Assembly: GCA_031266805.1 (NCBI GenBank)
Contig: JAISAH010000025.1
Span: forward strand, 1 to 60,525
Reading direction: 5' to 3'
Source of the DNA: Gracilibacteraceae bacterium
Lineage (GTDB): Bacteria; Bacillota; Desulfitobacteriia; Desulfitobacteriales; Syntrophobotulaceae
Length of the DNA stretch: 60,525 bases
Shown here: positions 24,001 through 34,314 of the stretch, piece by piece
Layout: each line of letters opens with the position of its first letter
Position numbering within the stretch: the stretch's first letter is position 1
Translations under genes and position numbers: made by a program
Notes under the pieces: model-generated
The model's input: only the letters and a program-made list of their open reading frames with translations
What the model was told of the DNA's origin: nothing
The model's database searches: none

Positions 24001-24519
24001 ATGGCGGTAAAAACCAGAAAGACGCAATTGACGGAAGCGGCGGTCATATGCCGCCGGGTCAGGTCAATTGCCGGACCGGCCGCGGCGGCCGCGGCGGCGG
24101 AAGTCGCCGGGGTCGAATTTCTGCCGGAGGGAACTCAGTGGATTTTGCGTGTGACGATTGACAAAGAAGGAGGGGTGGATCTTGACGATTGCGCCCAGGT
24201 CAGCCGCGCTCTGAGCGCGGCGCTGGACAGAGAAGACCTGATAAAGCAGGCGTTTGTACTGGAGGTTTCTTCGCCCGGCGTGGAGAGACCGCTGCAGGAA
24301 GAAGAAGATTTTCGCCGGTATAACGGCCGCATGATCAGCGTTTACACCAGAGAGCCATATGAGGGGTATACGATGTTTTCCGGGATTCTCACGGCATACG
24401 GGGCCGAGGGCGTGACGCTTGTTTACGGGGAAGAGCGGATCACCGTTCCGCTCGCGTTGATCGAAAACGCGCGTCTGATATATATGGGTCGGGAAAACGC
24501 AAACAACGAGGAGGAATGA
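24001..24519 (+). CDS. rimP: Ribosome maturation factor RimP
   Basis: Helps assemble the 30S subunit. The 172-residue protein has the N-terminal domain with GVEFLPEGTQWILRVTIDKEGGVDLDDC and SRALSAALD, then LEVSSPGVERPLQEEEDFRRYNG, the family signature, and a C-terminal SH3-like domain. ATG at 24001 is chosen; GGAG is 12 nt upstream. An earlier frame start at 23941 would run through the leader hairpin. First gene of the NusA-IF2 operon. Confidence 0.93.
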   Translation: MAVKTRKTQLTEAAVICRRVRSIAGPAAAAAAAEVAGVEFLPEGTQWILRVTIDKEGGVDLDDCAQVSRALSAALDREDLIKQAFVLEVSSPGVERPLQEEEDFRRYNGRMISVYTREPYEGYTMFSGILTAYGAEGVTLVYGEERITVPLALIENARLIYMGRENANNEEE

Positions 24520-24522
24520 AGT

Positions 24523-25785
24523 GTGAACATGGAGTTCATTGAAGCGCTGCATGATTTGGAAAAAGAGAAAGGAGTGTCGATCGATGTTCTGTTTGAAGCG
24601 ATTGAGGCGGCCCTGATTTCCGCTTACCGCAAGAACTTTTCCTTGCTGCAGAACGTGCGCACCAATATCGACAGAGCCACAGGGGAGATAAAAGTTTTGT
24701 CCTGCAAAACAGTCGTAGAGGATGTGGAAGACGAGCGCCAGCAGATATCTCTGGAGCAGGCCCGCAAGCTGAAGCCGGACTGCGAATTGGACGACACGGT
24801 GGAGTTTGAGGTGACGCCGCGCAATTTTGGCCGCATTGCCGCTCAGACAGCCAAACAGGTCGTGGTGCAGCGCATTCGCGAAGCGGAACGGGGCATGATT
24901 TACGACGATTATATCGGCAAGGAAGGCGACATAGTCACCGGCATATTCCAGCGTTATGAACAGAAAAACGCTGTCATTGACCTTGGCAAGGTTGAAGCTT
25001 GCATGACGGCGACCGAACAAGTTCCTGGAGAAATTTTCCAGCCGTTCGAGCGAGTCCGCTCCTATGTCGTAGAAGTGAAAAAGACTTCCCGCGGTCCGCA
25101 AATTTTTCTTTCCCGCACGCATCCCGGCCTTGTGCGCCGTCTGTTTGAACTGGAAGTGCCGGAGATCCGCGACGGTGTGATCGAAATCAAAAACGCGGTG
25201 CGGGAAGCCGGTTCGCGAACAAAGATCGCCGTATATTCGCGCGACGACAATGTTGACGCGATAGGCGCCTGCGTTGGCCCGAAACGGGGGCGCATCCAGA
25301 CTATCGTGGAGGAGCTGCGCGGCGAAAAGATGGATATCATCCAGTGGGCGGATGATCCCGTGGAATTTGTGGCCAACGCGCTGTCCCCAGCCAAGGTAAT
25401 TGAGGTTTACCCTTATTACAAGGAAAAAATGGCGGTGGTCGTCGTGCCTGATTATCAGCTTTCTCTGGCCATAGGCAAGGAGGGGCAGAACGCGCGGCTG
25501 GCGGCTAAACTGACCGGATGGAAGATAGACATCAAAAGCGAGGCGCAGGCCGTTTCCCAGGGACTGCTCGGCAACCAATACGAGGAGCAGGAAGATTATT
25601 ACGACGAGGATGAAAACGGGTTCGAGGGCGAAGCGTCCGGCGAGAGCGCGTCATGGGATTACGCCGGAGGTTACTCCGGAAATTACAAGGATGAATATGA
25701 CACGGCGGAAAACGAGGATACATGTCCCGAAGCCGGCGGGGCGGAGGCTGAAGAGGGGGAGGGCGACTGGGAAGAGGCGCTGTGA
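24523..25785 (+). CDS. nusA: Transcription termination/antitermination factor NusA
   Basis: RNA polymerase-bound elongation factor. The 420-residue protein has the N-terminal polymerase-binding domain (about 1-125), an S1 domain with [20 protein letters not shown], two KH domains with the hallmark [22 protein letters not shown], and [26 protein letters not shown]. An acidic tail of about 70 residues follows residue 350, as in several Bacillota. Start is GTG at 24523, 6 nt after GAGGAGGA. Confidence 0.97.
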   Translation: MNMEFIEALHDLEKEKGVSIDVLFEAIEAALISAYRKNFSLLQNVRTNIDRATGEIKVLSCKTVVEDVEDERQQISLEQARKLKPDCELDDTVEFEVTPRNFGRIAAQTAKQVVVQRIREAERGMIYDDYIGKEGDIVTGIFQRYEQKNAVIDLGKVEACMTATEQVPGEIFQPFERVRSYVVEVKKTSRGPQIFLSRTHPGLVRRLFELEVPEIRDGVIEIKNAVREAGSRTKIAVYSRDDNVDAIGACVGPKRGRIQTIVEELRGEKMDIIQWADDPVEFVANALSPAKVIEVYPYYKEKMAVVVVPDYQLSLAIGKEGQNARLAAKLTGWKIDIKSEAQAVSQGLLGNQYEEQEDYYDEDENGFEGEASGESASWDYAGGYSGNYKDEYDTAENEDTCPEAGGAEAEEGEGDWEEAL

Positions 25786-26042
25786 TGAAGAAAAAAACGC
25801 CTTTGCGCATGTGCGTCGCCTGTCAGGCTATGCGCCCTAAGGCGGAGATGCTGCGGCTGGTCGCGGAGGAAAAAAGCCTTGTTTACGACAGGACCGGCAA
25901 ACACAACGGCAGGGGCGCGTATGTCTGCCGAGACGAAGAATGCCTGACGGCGGCTGTGAAGAAAAAGAGGTTTTTGAAAACCTTAGGGCAGGATATTTCC
26001 GGCGATTTGCTGCGGGAATTGGAGGAATTGGTCAGGCTGTGA
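25785..26042 (+). CDS. ylxR: YlxR/RnpM RNA-binding protein
   Basis: An 85-residue protein of the YlxR family, reported to modulate RNase P in Bacillus (RnpM). Visible motifs are PLRMCVACQAMRPKAEMLRLV with CxxC and GRGAYVCRDEECLTAA. The ATG at 25785 overlaps the nusA stop (TGATG). Fixed neighbour of nusA and infB in Bacillota. Confidence 0.93.
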   Translation: MKKKTPLRMCVACQAMRPKAEMLRLVAEEKSLVYDRTGKHNGRGAYVCRDEECLTAAVKKKRFLKTLGQDISGDLLRELEELVRL

Positions 26043-26335
26043 ACGCAAAAGTAGCGTCTCTTCTGGGTTTGGCGCGTAAGGCCGGAAAAATAGCCGGAGG
26101 CGGCAGCGGAACGGAGGCTTTTTTGAAAAAGCGCCGGGGGGCTTTGCTGGTTGTGGCGGCGGACGCGCCGGGGATATTGAAAAAATATGGCGCCTGGATG
26201 AAAGACGTTGGTATTCCGCTCATAGTCGAAGGGAGCAAACAGGAACTCGGGGCGGCGGTCGGCATGTCGCCGCTGGCGGTAATCCTCGTTCTGGATGAGG
26301 GGTTTGCGCAGGCTATAATTAAAGCGAGGAGTTGA
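26039..26335 (+). CDS. ylxQ: YlxQ, L7Ae-family RNA-binding protein
   Basis: A 98-residue L7Ae/L30e-like protein, expected to bind kink-turn RNA. It has VASLLGLARKAGKIAGGGSGTEAFLKKRRGALLVVAADAP, the family core. Start is GTG at 26039 (VNAKVASLLG), overlapping the ylxR stop; GGAGG lies 13 nt upstream. An open frame extends upstream through ylxR but is not conserved. Confidence 0.88.
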   Translation: MNAKVASLLGLARKAGKIAGGGSGTEAFLKKRRGALLVVAADAPGILKKYGAWMKDVGIPLIVEGSKQELGAAVGMSPLAVILVLDEGFAQAIIKARS

Positions 26336-26428
26336 TGGAGTATAAACAGATCCGGTATGGACTCGGCTGACCTTCAAAAGGGGTCGAATCCCCGATCGAA
26401 GGAAGTCTCGTTCGATGAAGGAGGTGAA

Positions 26429-29400
26429 ATGACCGGGATGAGAGTACATGAATTAGCCAAAGAGATGGATATCACAAGCAAAGAATTAATGGAGCGCATG
26501 ACTGGTTTGGGTATCAATGTGAAGTCGAATTTTAATGTGGTCAGCGCGGGAGATTTGGCCAAGATCAAGAGTCAAAACGCGCAAGCCCCGTCCAACCCCC
26601 CAAATAAGGGGGGCGAGGCCGCCCGCCCGTCGAGCCGGGGAACCGACGCCGCCAATAAGCCGCCGTCGGCACAGCCGCCAGCCGCGCCGCGGCAGCCGCA
26701 GAGTGAAAGCGAGCGGGGAGGCCGCCCATCGGGAGAGAGACCGGCCGCGCGGCCCCAGGGCGGGTATGCCGCGGAGCAGGGGCGGCCCCGGCAGGGACAG
26801 GGGCAGCCGAGCCGGCCTGGCCAGCCCGGTCAGGGACAGATGGGGCAAGGACAACCGGGACAGGGACAGCGGCGGCCCGGCGACAGCAGACCGCCGGGTG
26901 AATGGCCGCGTCCGCAGCGCCCGCCGGGCAGCCGGCCGCCCGGGGAGAGACCGGCAGGCGAGCGGCGGCCGCCAGGCGAGTGGCGAAGTGATCGGCCGCG
27001 GCCTCAAGGCGGCTATTCCTCGGAGCAGGGTCAGCGGCCTCGTCCTGCGGGGCAGAGCGGGCCCGGTCAGGGACAGATGGGACAGGGACAGCCGGGACAG
27101 GGACAGCGGCGGCCCGGCGATGGCAGACCGCCGGGCGAATGGCAGCGTCCGCAGCGCCCGCCAGGCAGCCGGCCGCCCGGGGAGAGACCGGCAGGCGAGC
27201 GGCGGCCGGCCGGTGAATGGCGAAGTGATCGGCCGCGGCCCCAGGGAGGATATTCCTCGGAGCAAGGGCAGCGGCCCCGTCCCGCGGGGCAGAGCGGCCC
27301 CGGTCAGGGACAGATGGGACAGGGACAGCCGGGACAGGGACAGCGGCGGCCCGGCGACAGCAGACCGCCGGGCGAATGGCAGCGCCCGCAGCGCCCGCCA
27401 GGCAGCCGGCCGCCTGGGGAGAGACCGGCGGGCGGCCGGCCGGCAGGCGAATGGCGAAGTGACCGGCCGCGGCCACAGGGAGGCTATTCCCCGGAGCAAG
27501 GACAGCGGCCCCGTCCCGCCGGTCAAGGTCAAGGTCAATCTGGCGCGCCTGGCCAAGGACAGACGGGATACCGGCGGCCGGGAGACAGCAGACCGCAAGG
27601 CGACAGGCGCCCCGGCGGCCCCGGTGGCTACCCGCCCCGCCGCCCGAACGACGGCCGTCCCGCGCAGGGCGGATTTCGGGATAACCGGCAACCGGGCAGA
27701 CCGGGGGACAAAAAACCCGTTCAAACTTCCCGCGTGAAAATCGAAGGAAAAACCGTGGAGCTGACCGTGGCGGAACACCCGCTCAAGCGACAGGCTCCGG
27801 CTCAGAAGAAAGCCCATGAGAAAGACCGGAGTTACGATAAACGGCGGGCTTCGGAAAAAGACTTTCCTCTCGCGGGCAGACGGGGCGAAAAAACGGCGGC
27901 TAAAGAACCGCTGCCACCCAAGCATATCATTATTCCGGAATCCCTTACCGTGCAGGAACTGGCCTCTATCATGAGCAAAAAAGCCGGCGAGGTGATCAAG
28001 CAGCTGCTGGCTTACAATATCATGGCCACAATCAACCAGCAAATTGATTCCGACACCGCCGGCATCGTCGCCGCGGACATGGGGATGACAGTCGAGGTGC
28101 GAGTGGAAAAATCTCTGGCTGTCGTGGAAGAAATTGAGGACGATCCGGATAATATGAGATCGCGCCCGCCTGTCGTCACGGTAATGGGACATGTTGATCA
28201 TGGCAAAACCTCGCTCTTAGACGCCATCCGCTCCACTAACGTCACGGCCTCGGAAGCCGGCGGCATCACGCAGCATATCGGCGCTTATCAGGTGGAATAT
28301 AACGGGCAGAAGATCACTTTTCTGGACACCCCCGGGCACGAGGCTTTTACGGCTATGCGGGCCAGAGGCGCTCAGGTCACGGATATCGCCGTGCTGGTCG
28401 TGGCGGCGGACGACGGAGTGATGCCGCAGACCGTGGAAGCTATCAATCACGCCAAAGCGGCGGGCGTGCCGATAATAATCGCTATCAACAAAATAGATAA
28501 ACCGGGGAGCAATCCGGAGCGCGTAAAGCAGGAACTGACTGAATACGGACTGTTAGTTGAGGATTGGGGCGGCGACGTGGTGGCCGTGCAGGTGTCCGCT
28601 AAAGCGCGGCAAAATATCGAAAATTTGTTAGAGATGATTCTCTTGGTGGCGGAAATGAAGGACCTGAAAGCCGATCCGCTGCGGTTGGCCACGGGTTCCG
28701 TCATTGAAGCCAAACTTGATAAAGGTAAAGGACCGGTGGCGACGGTGCTGGTGGCGAAAGGCACGCTGAACGTGGGCGATATCTTTGTCGCCGGCCGTTC
28801 CTTCGGCCGCATTCGGGCCATGGTGGATGATAAAGGCCGGCGCGTGAAAAAGGCCGCCCCGGCTATGCCGGTGGAAGTACACGGCTTATCGGAAACGCCG
28901 GCGGCCGGCGACGTTTTCCATGTCGTCACCGATGAAAAACTGGCGCGCGGCATCGTCGGAGCCCGTATAGACGAACACAAAGCGGAAGAAGTGAAACAGA
29001 GAGGCAAGATAAGCCTGGACGACCTTTTTGAGCGGATCAAGGAAGGCGAAGTCAAGGATCTGAACATTATCATCAAAGGTGATGTTCAGGGATCGGTCGA
29101 GGCGCTCCGGCAATCCCTCATCAAACTCAGCACTGCGGAAGCGCGCGTCAATATGATCCATGGCGGCGTAGGCAGCATCAGCGAGTCGGACGTCATGCTG
29201 GCGGCCGCTTCCAACGCTATCATCATCGGTTTTAACGTGCGCCATGACGCGAATATCAAGACGGCAGCCGAATTGCAGGGCGTGGATATCCGTCTGTATA
29301 GCGTCATTTATAACGCGATCGACGATGTGAAAGCAGCGATGGAAGGCCTGCTTGATCCGGATTTTGTCGAAATGGTCCATGGCCGGGCGGAGGTGCGCCA

Positions 29401-29665
29401 AGTGATAAAGGTGCCGAAAGTCGGCTCTATCGCCGGTTCATATGTGCTGAACGGCAAAATTTTACGCGCGTCAAAGGCGCGGGTCATCCGGGACGGCGTG
29501 GTCATATTCACGGGAGAGCTGGATTCGCTCCGCCGTTTTAAGGATGATGTGAAAGAGGTAGTGGAAGGTTACGAATGCGGTATAGGACTGAACAATTTTA
29601 ACGACGTCAAGGAAGGCGACGTGTTAGAATCTTATACCATGGAGGAAGTAAAGCGTAATTTATGA
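26429..29665 (+). CDS. infB: Translation initiation factor IF-2
   Basis: GTPase that brings initiator tRNA to the 30S subunit. The 1078-residue protein starts at 26429 behind AAGGAGG. An N-terminal IF2_N domain ([20 protein letters not shown]) is followed by about 380 residues rich in Gly, Gln, Arg and Pro, coded by tandem DNA repeats. A second IF2_N domain starts near residue 500 ([22 protein letters not shown]). The G domain has [40 protein letters not shown] and INKIDKP. Domains II-IV are complete, with the usual FRR/EV-type C-terminus. The repeat region makes it longer than most (about 700-900). Confidence 0.97.
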   Translation: MTGMRVHELAKEMDITSKELMERMTGLGINVKSNFNVVSAGDLAKIKSQNAQAPSNPPNKGGEAARPSSRGTDAANKPPSAQPPAAPRQPQSESERGGRPSGERPAARPQGGYAAEQGRPRQGQGQPSRPGQPGQGQMGQGQPGQGQRRPGDSRPPGEWPRPQRPPGSRPPGERPAGERRPPGEWRSDRPRPQGGYSSEQGQRPRPAGQSGPGQGQMGQGQPGQGQRRPGDGRPPGEWQRPQRPPGSRPPGERPAGERRPAGEWRSDRPRPQGGYSSEQGQRPRPAGQSGPGQGQMGQGQPGQGQRRPGDSRPPGEWQRPQRPPGSRPPGERPAGGRPAGEWRSDRPRPQGGYSPEQGQRPRPAGQGQGQSGAPGQGQTGYRRPGDSRPQGDRRPGGPGGYPPRRPNDGRPAQGGFRDNRQPGRPGDKKPVQTSRVKIEGKTVELTVAEHPLKRQAPAQKKAHEKDRSYDKRRASEKDFPLAGRRGEKTAAKEPLPPKHIIIPESLTVQELASIMSKKAGEVIKQLLAYNIMATINQQIDSDTAGIVAADMGMTVEVRVEKSLAVVEEIEDDPDNMRSRPPVVTVMGHVDHGKTSLLDAIRSTNVTASEAGGITQHIGAYQVEYNGQKITFLDTPGHEAFTAMRARGAQVTDIAVLVVAADDGVMPQTVEAINHAKAAGVPIIIAINKIDKPGSNPERVKQELTEYGLLVEDWGGDVVAVQVSAKARQNIENLLEMILLVAEMKDLKADPLRLATGSVIEAKLDKGKGPVATVLVAKGTLNVGDIFVAGRSFGRIRAMVDDKGRRVKKAAPAMPVEVHGLSETPAAGDVFHVVTDEKLARGIVGARIDEHKAEEVKQRGKISLDDLFERIKEGEVKDLNIIIKGDVQGSVEALRQSLIKLSTAEARVNMIHGGVGSISESDVMLAAASNAIIIGFNVRHDANIKTAAELQGVDIRLYSVIYNAIDDVKAAMEGLLDPDFVEMVHGRAEVRQVIKVPKVGSIAGSYVLNGKILRASKARVIRDGVVIFTGELDSLRRFKDDVKEVVEGYECGIGLNNFNDVKEGDVLESYTMEEVKRNL
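26831..27525 (+). repeat. Three 237-bp tandem in-frame repeats in infB
   Basis: The marker CAGGGACAGATGGG begins units at 26831, 27068 and 27305, exactly 237 bp (79 codons) apart. Each unit codes for [39 protein letters not shown] and EQGQ blocks. The third unit is one codon shorter and ends near 27525, followed by a degenerate tail. Units are almost identical in DNA, so they arose by recent duplication and are likely to vary in copy number. Confidence 0.9.
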
Positions 29666-30057
29666 GTAAACATCGGGTGTTTCGCCTGGCCGAGCATATT
29701 AAAACCGAGGTGGCGCGCATCATAAGCGAGGAGGTAAAAGACCCGCGTCTCGGTTTTGTCACGCTGACCGGGGTGAAAACAGACAAGAGCCTGAGTCTGG
29801 CCCGTGTGTATGTCAGCGTTTTAGGGGAAGAAGCGGCGGTGACGGAAAGTATGAAGGCGCTTGAGAGCGCGGCCGGTTTTATCCGAGGCGAGCTGGGCAA
29901 GACGATGACCGCTCACTATGTGCCGGAACTGCGGTTTGTGTACGACGCTTCCATCAGGCAGGGAGCGCGGATCTCCGCCATTCTGCGCGAAGTGGGAGCG
30001 GCGGCGGAAGCCGGGGAGTCCCGCGCGGAGGACGGGAGCGATGGAGAAAACAGGTGA
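29662..30057 (+). CDS. rbfA: Ribosome-binding factor A
   Basis: 30S assembly factor needed for 16S rRNA 5' end processing. The 131-residue protein has [46 protein letters not shown] and the C-terminal [22 protein letters not shown]. Starts inside the infB stop (ATGA). A short acidic tail extends the usual length. Confidence 0.95.
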   Translation: MSKHRVFRLAEHIKTEVARIISEEVKDPRLGFVTLTGVKTDKSLSLARVYVSVLGEEAAVTESMKALESAAGFIRGELGKTMTAHYVPELRFVYDASIRQGARISAILREVGAAAEAGESRAEDGSDGENR

Positions 30058-31033
30058 CAAAGCCGCGTTTGCCGCTATAGTAGATCTGCTGGCGCGGGCG
30101 GAAGAGGCGCTGATTATTTCGCATGTCGCTCCTGACGGCGATACGCTGGGCTCCGCTTTGGCTCTGGCCTGGGTTCTCGAAACGCGAGGGGCGGCGGTCA
30201 CTTGTTTCTGTGAGGAAGAAGCGCCGGCCAATCTGCGTTTTTTACCGGGAATTGAGCGGATCGTTCATACTTTGCCGGCTGAGACGCCTCGGCTCGTTGT
30301 GTTCGCCGACTGCGCGGAGGCGAGGCGGGCGGGTCCGCAGCTGCGGCCGGAGGCGCTGAGGGATAAGATGACGGTCAACATTGATCATCATGTGTCCAAC
30401 AGACTTTACGCGGATTGGAATTATGTGGATACGAAGGCGGCGGCTGCCGGCGAATTGATGTACGGAATTTTGAAACGCCTGGGTTCGGTCAAAGACGAGC
30501 GGGTGGCGCTGTGCCTTTATACGGCGATAGTCACGGATACGGGGCGTTTCAGTTTCAGCAACACTACGGCGCGCAGTTTGCGCGTCGCCGCCGCTCTCCG
30601 GCCTTGCGTGGACGTGGCGGCTTTGAACGAGATGATTTACGAACGCCGCCCGCTCGCACAGGGACGCTTGCTGGAACGGGCGCTGGCCCGCCTGACTTTC
30701 CCCGCCGGCGGGAAAATAGCTCTTGTCGCGCTGTCGCTGGCCGATTACGCCGCGGCGGGCGCCGAACTGAACATGAGCGAAGGGGTCATCAACTATATCC
30801 GCGCTTTTCAGGGCGTGGAAACCGCCGTGCTGCTGAAGGAGGCCGAACCGGGCCTTGTCCGGGTCAGTATGCGCTCAAACGGGGCGGTCGACGTCAACCG
30901 CGTCGCCAGCCGTTTTCGGGGCGGCGGGCACCAGCGGGCCGCCGGCTGCGTGTGCCGGGGGGATCTTCGCGCGGTGACGGAGGAAGTGCTAAGAGCTCTA
31001 AGGGAGGAAATGGATCCTGGACGGGATGGTTAA
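30041..31033 (+). CDS. nrnA: NrnA-type DHH phosphoesterase (nanoRNase / pAp phosphatase)
   Basis: Degrades 2-5-mer RNA and 3'-phosphoadenosine 5'-phosphate. The 330-residue protein has ISHVAPDGDTLGSALAL, VFADCAEA, the MTVNIDHHVSN DHH motif, IVTDTGRFSFSNTT and the DHHA1 domain with GGGHQRAAGCV. ATG at 30041 overlaps rbfA by 17 nt, behind GGGAG. Standard member of the nusA-infB operon in Bacillota. Confidence 0.94.
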   Translation: MEKTGDKAAFAAIVDLLARAEEALIISHVAPDGDTLGSALALAWVLETRGAAVTCFCEEEAPANLRFLPGIERIVHTLPAETPRLVVFADCAEARRAGPQLRPEALRDKMTVNIDHHVSNRLYADWNYVDTKAAAAGELMYGILKRLGSVKDERVALCLYTAIVTDTGRFSFSNTTARSLRVAAALRPCVDVAALNEMIYERRPLAQGRLLERALARLTFPAGGKIALVALSLADYAAAGAELNMSEGVINYIRAFQGVETAVLLKEAEPGLVRVSMRSNGAVDVNRVASRFRGGGHQRAAGCVCRGDLRAVTEEVLRALREEMDPGRDG

Positions 31034-31922
31034 CCTGCGCAAGGAAAGCGGTATGACTTCGATGGACGCGCTGCGCCGTTTGCGCTCTTTGCTGCGCGTG
31101 AAAAAGGCGGGGCACTGCGGCACTTTGGATCCGAGCGCGACCGGCGTTCTGCCGGTGTGTCTCGGGCAGGCGACGCGGCTGGCCGAATATTATACCGGCC
31201 AAACCAAACGCTACCGGGCGGAGGCGACGTTCGGGATCGTGACGGACACGCAGGACGCGGAAGGAGCGATATTACGCCGGGAAGCGCCGCGGATCACTCA
31301 GGCGGAGGCCAAAGACGCTCTTCTTTCTTTCGTCGGCAAAATAAAACAAATGCCGCCAATGTTTTCCGCCGTACACCATAAGGGGCGGAGGCTCTATGAT
31401 CTGGCTCGCCGGGGCGAGGTGGTGGAAAGAGCGGAGAGGGAAACAGAGATTTACGGGATAGAATGGCTGGCTTGGGCGCCTGATCCTTATCCGCGGGCGG
31501 TATTTGAAGTGACCTGCGCGCACGGGACGTATATCCGCGCTTTGTGCGATGATCTCGGGAACCGGCTGGGCTGCGGCGCTCATTTGTCGGCGCTTTGCCG
31601 TTTGGAGACCGGTCCTTTTCATTTAACGGAAAGCGTCGATTTGGCCGAAGCCGAGGCGCGTTTGGCGGAAGGCGATTTGACTTTTGTTCTTCCTTTGGGC
31701 TGGGGACTGAATCTGCCGGCGCTGGAACTGCCGGCAAACCGCGCAGAAGCTTTCCGGCGCGGTTTACCGTCGGATCTGGAACGTCTCGGCGCGGCGCCGC
31801 TCCCGGGCGGAGTGTGCGCCGTATACTGCGCGGGGGAACTGTTGGGCGTCGGCCGGGCGGAAGCGGGGGAACTGCGGCCGGATAAAGTTCTCGGCGGCGG
31901 CGATTCCCAAAAGGAAAAATGA
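31017..31922 (+). CDS. truB: tRNA pseudouridine(55) synthase, probable CTG start
   Basis: Makes pseudouridine 55 in the T-loop of tRNAs. The protein has KAGHCGTLDPSATGVLPVCLGQATRL with the catalytic Asp, then MFSAVHHKGRRLYDLARRG and THGTYIRAL-like CAHGTYIRALCDDLG. Homologues begin MDGIINVxKPxGMTS; here the same alignment is only complete if translation starts at CTG 31017 (reads L/M-DGMVNLRKESGMTS). GGGAGG (31002-31007) is 9 nt from the CTG but 18 nt from the first ATG (31026). The usual KPxG is replaced by RKESG. It overlaps the end of nrnA by 17 nt. Length 301 (298 if the ATG is used). Confidence 0.92.
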   Translation: MDGMVNLRKESGMTSMDALRRLRSLLRVKKAGHCGTLDPSATGVLPVCLGQATRLAEYYTGQTKRYRAEATFGIVTDTQDAEGAILRREAPRITQAEAKDALLSFVGKIKQMPPMFSAVHHKGRRLYDLARRGEVVERAERETEIYGIEWLAWAPDPYPRAVFEVTCAHGTYIRALCDDLGNRLGCGAHLSALCRLETGPFHLTESVDLAEAEARLAEGDLTFVLPLGWGLNLPALELPANRAEAFRRGLPSDLERLGAAPLPGGVCAVYCAGELLGVGRAEAGELRPDKVLGGGDSQKEK

Positions 31923-31940
31923 TTCAAGGCGGGTAACAGC

Positions 31941-32864
31941 GTGGAAGTATGGAATTTTTCAGAGCGGATGACAGAAACCCGGCGGCAGGTGCTGGCGCTG
32001 GGTAATTTCGACGGGGTGCATCTCGGTCACCGGCAGTTGCTCCGGCGGGGAAAGGAGATCGCTGCCCGGAGTGGACTGCCGCTGGGGGCGCTGCTTTTTG
32101 ACCCGCACCCTCTGAAGATATTGATCCCGGAAAGGGAGCTGAATCTGCTTTCCGATCAGGAGACGAAAATCCGCTGGCTGGGTGAGTGCGGCGTGGACAG
32201 CGTTTGTCTGGCGCCGTTTGACCGGACGTTGGCGGATACGCCGCCGCGTGATTTCGCCCGGCGTCTCCTCTTGCCGCTGGGAACGGCGCACGCTGTGGTC
32301 GGCTTCAATTATTCCTTTGGCAAAGGCGGGCAGGGAAAACCGGCGGATCTGCGCCGGTTGGGACAGGAGTACGGGTTTGGCGTCAGTGTTGTGCGGGCGC
32401 AGAGACTGGGGCAGCGGATAATTTCATCTTCGGCGATCCGAGCCAGTCTGGCGGAAGGGGATTTGGCGCTGGCCGCCGCGATGATGGGGCGCAGTCCCTG
32501 CGTCAAGGGTCTGGTGGGGTCCGGAGACGGCCGCGGCCGGCAGCTGGGTTTTCCGACAGCCAATTTGCGGCTGCCGGAAGATATACTGACGCCGGGCGAC
32601 GGCGTCTACGCCGTGCGCGGATTTATCGGCGGGCGCTGGTATGACGGTATGCTGAATATCGGGGTGCGCCCCACTTTCGGCGAAGGGCTCCCGCGCGCGG
32701 TCGAGGCGCATTTTTTCGATTTGAGCGAGGATCTGTACGGGCAGGAAATATTTCTGACCTTGGAAGCCAGACTGCGCGGCGAGCGGCGTTTCACGAGCGC
32801 GGCGGCTGTGAGCGCTCAGCTGGCGGAAGACAAAGAGGAAGCGCGGCGCTGTTTAAAATTGTAA
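31941..32864 (+). CDS. ribF: Bifunctional riboflavin kinase / FAD synthetase
   Basis: Converts riboflavin to FMN and FAD. The 307-residue protein has an N-terminal nucleotidyltransferase domain with LALGNFDGVHLGHRQLL, FDPHPLKIL and VGFNYSFGKGGQGKPADLR, and SSSAIRASLAEGD. The C-terminal kinase domain has GDGRGRQLGFPTANL and YDGMLNIGVRPTF. Start is GTG at 31941. Last gene of the rimP operon; no clear terminator was seen before the cyd promoter. Confidence 0.95.
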   Translation: MEVWNFSERMTETRRQVLALGNFDGVHLGHRQLLRRGKEIAARSGLPLGALLFDPHPLKILIPERELNLLSDQETKIRWLGECGVDSVCLAPFDRTLADTPPRDFARRLLLPLGTAHAVVGFNYSFGKGGQGKPADLRRLGQEYGFGVSVVRAQRLGQRIISSSAIRASLAEGDLALAAAMMGRSPCVKGLVGSGDGRGRQLGFPTANLRLPEDILTPGDGVYAVRGFIGGRWYDGMLNIGVRPTFGEGLPRAVEAHFFDLSEDLYGQEIFLTLEARLRGERRFTSAAAVSAQLAEDKEEARRCLKL

Positions 32865-32881
32865 TTCTTCCAATTTAATAG

Positions 32882-32910
32882 TTGACCTCATAATCCAAAC
32901 CTGATAAAAT
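32882..32910 (+). promoter_or_regulatory. Promoter of cydAB
   Basis: TTGACC (32882-32887), a 17-bp spacer and TAAAAT (32905-32910), 40 nt before the cydA start. I saw no Rex or CcpA box nearby. Confidence 0.65.
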
Positions 32911-32949
32911 TAGAGCGATTCAATTTATTCTGAGAGGAGGGATGTTTTT

Positions 32950-34314
32950 ATGGAAATACTGTTGGCGCGTATACAATTTGCCGCCACGTCGACGTATCAT
33001 TTTTTCTTTGTGCCGCTGACTTTGGGCTTGGTGCTGCTGGTGGCCATTATCCAGACGCGGTATGTGCAGACAGGCGACGAAAAATTCAAAAAAATGACAA
33101 AATTCTGGGGAAATCTTTTTTTGATTAACTTCGCCATGGGCGTCGTCACCGGTATCGTGCAGGAGTTTCAATTCGGGATGAACTGGTCCGGTTATTCCCG
33201 TTATGTCGGCGATATTTTCGGGGCGCCGCTGGCGGTGGAAGCCCTGTTGGCCTTTTTCATCGAGTCGACTTTTATAGGCATCTGGGTCTTCGGTTGGGAA
33301 CGGCTGGGGAAAAAAGCGCATCTGACCTGTATCTGGCTCGTGGCGATCGCCTCTAATTTATCCGCCGTTTGGATCCTTATCGCGAACTCATTCATGCAAA
33401 ATCCCGTAGGTTATGATATCGTGAACGGCCGCGCCCAAATGATTGATTTCCCGGCGCTGATTACCAATCCCCATTTCCTGTATCAATTCCCCCATGTTTT
33501 TTCCGCCGGGCTGTGCACGGGCGCCTTTTTTATCATGGGCGTCAGCGCTTGGCATTTGTTCAAAGGGTCTGATATTGATTTTTTCAAAACCTCGTTCAAA
33601 TACGGCGCGACGGCCGGTTTTATCGCCGTGATCCTCGTGGTCGGCATCGGGCATTTCCAGGGGCAGCATCTCGTGCAGGAGCAGCCGATGAAAATGGCGG
33701 CGGCGGAAGCGCATTGGGAGACGTCCGATCCGGCTGATTTTGTGGTTTTTGCCGGCATCGACGAAAAAGGCCGCGCGAACTCCGCGGAAGTCAAAATACC
33801 CGGCCTGCTGAGTTTTATGAGTTACAACAGTTTCACCGGCGAGGTCAAAGGGCTGAACGATTTGCAGGCAGAAATGGAAGCCCTGCACGGCCCCGGTAAT
33901 TATACGCCGCCTGTGGCCGTCAATTTCTGGAGTTTTCGCGTCATGGTGGGCGCCGGTCTGCTGATGATGCTGCTCGCCTTGCTGGCGTTGATTTTCCGGG
34001 GGAAGATCGAAACCAAGAAGGGTTTCTTGCGCGTGATGCCTATCGCCCTTTTTCTCCCTTATTTGGCGAATACAGGCGGCTGGTTTTTGGCGGAATTCGG
34101 GCGGCAGCCCTGGCTGGTCTATAATTTACAGACATTGGAAGAAGGCGTTTCTACTGTCGTGCCCGCTTCTTCCATCGTTATTTCTTTGGTCGGTCTCGTG
34201 CTGATCTATACGCTGCTCATGATCGCGGATATCTATCTCTTGGCGGCCGGCGCCAGAAAATCTCCGGAGCTGCTTGACGCGCCCGAAGGAAAGGAGGGGT
34301 CGCTGTGGATTTGA
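32950..34314 (+). CDS. cydA: Cytochrome bd ubiquinol/menaquinol oxidase subunit I
   Basis: Quinol oxidase subunit that carries hemes b558, b595 and d. The 454-residue membrane protein has the N-terminal heme His in ATSTYHFFFVPLTLG, the Glu-bearing segment AFFIESTFIGIWVFGWERLG, and GGWFLAEFGRQPWLVYN, the family GRQPW signature. It has a short Q-loop, as in Bacillota. In an otherwise anaerobic gene set it likely serves oxygen scavenging or micro-oxic respiration. GTG of cydB overlaps its end by 10 nt. CydCD assembly genes are not in the window. Confidence 0.96.
   Translation: MEILLARIQFAATSTYHFFFVPLTLGLVLLVAIIQTRYVQTGDEKFKKMTKFWGNLFLINFAMGVVTGIVQEFQFGMNWSGYSRYVGDIFGAPLAVEALLAFFIESTFIGIWVFGWERLGKKAHLTCIWLVAIASNLSAVWILIANSFMQNPVGYDIVNGRAQMIDFPALITNPHFLYQFPHVFSAGLCTGAFFIMGVSAWHLFKGSDIDFFKTSFKYGATAGFIAVILVVGIGHFQGQHLVQEQPMKMAAAEAHWETSDPADFVVFAGIDEKGRANSAEVKIPGLLSFMSYNSFTGEVKGLNDLQAEMEALHGPGNYTPPVAVNFWSFRVMVGAGLLMMLLALLALIFRGKIETKKGFLRVMPIALFLPYLANTGGWFLAEFGRQPWLVYNLQTLEEGVSTVVPASSIVISLVGLVLIYTLLMIADIYLLAAGARKSPELLDAPEGKEGSLWI

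Noticed and set aside
26831-27525. CRISPR-like array
   Set aside because: Units are 237 bp, in frame, without spacers, and lie inside infB.
26486-28201. Long open frame on the minus strand opposite infB (571 codons)
   Set aside because: It arises from the GC-rich repeats of infB; the product is Arg/Leu/Ser-rich without any known domain, and infB is certain on the other strand.
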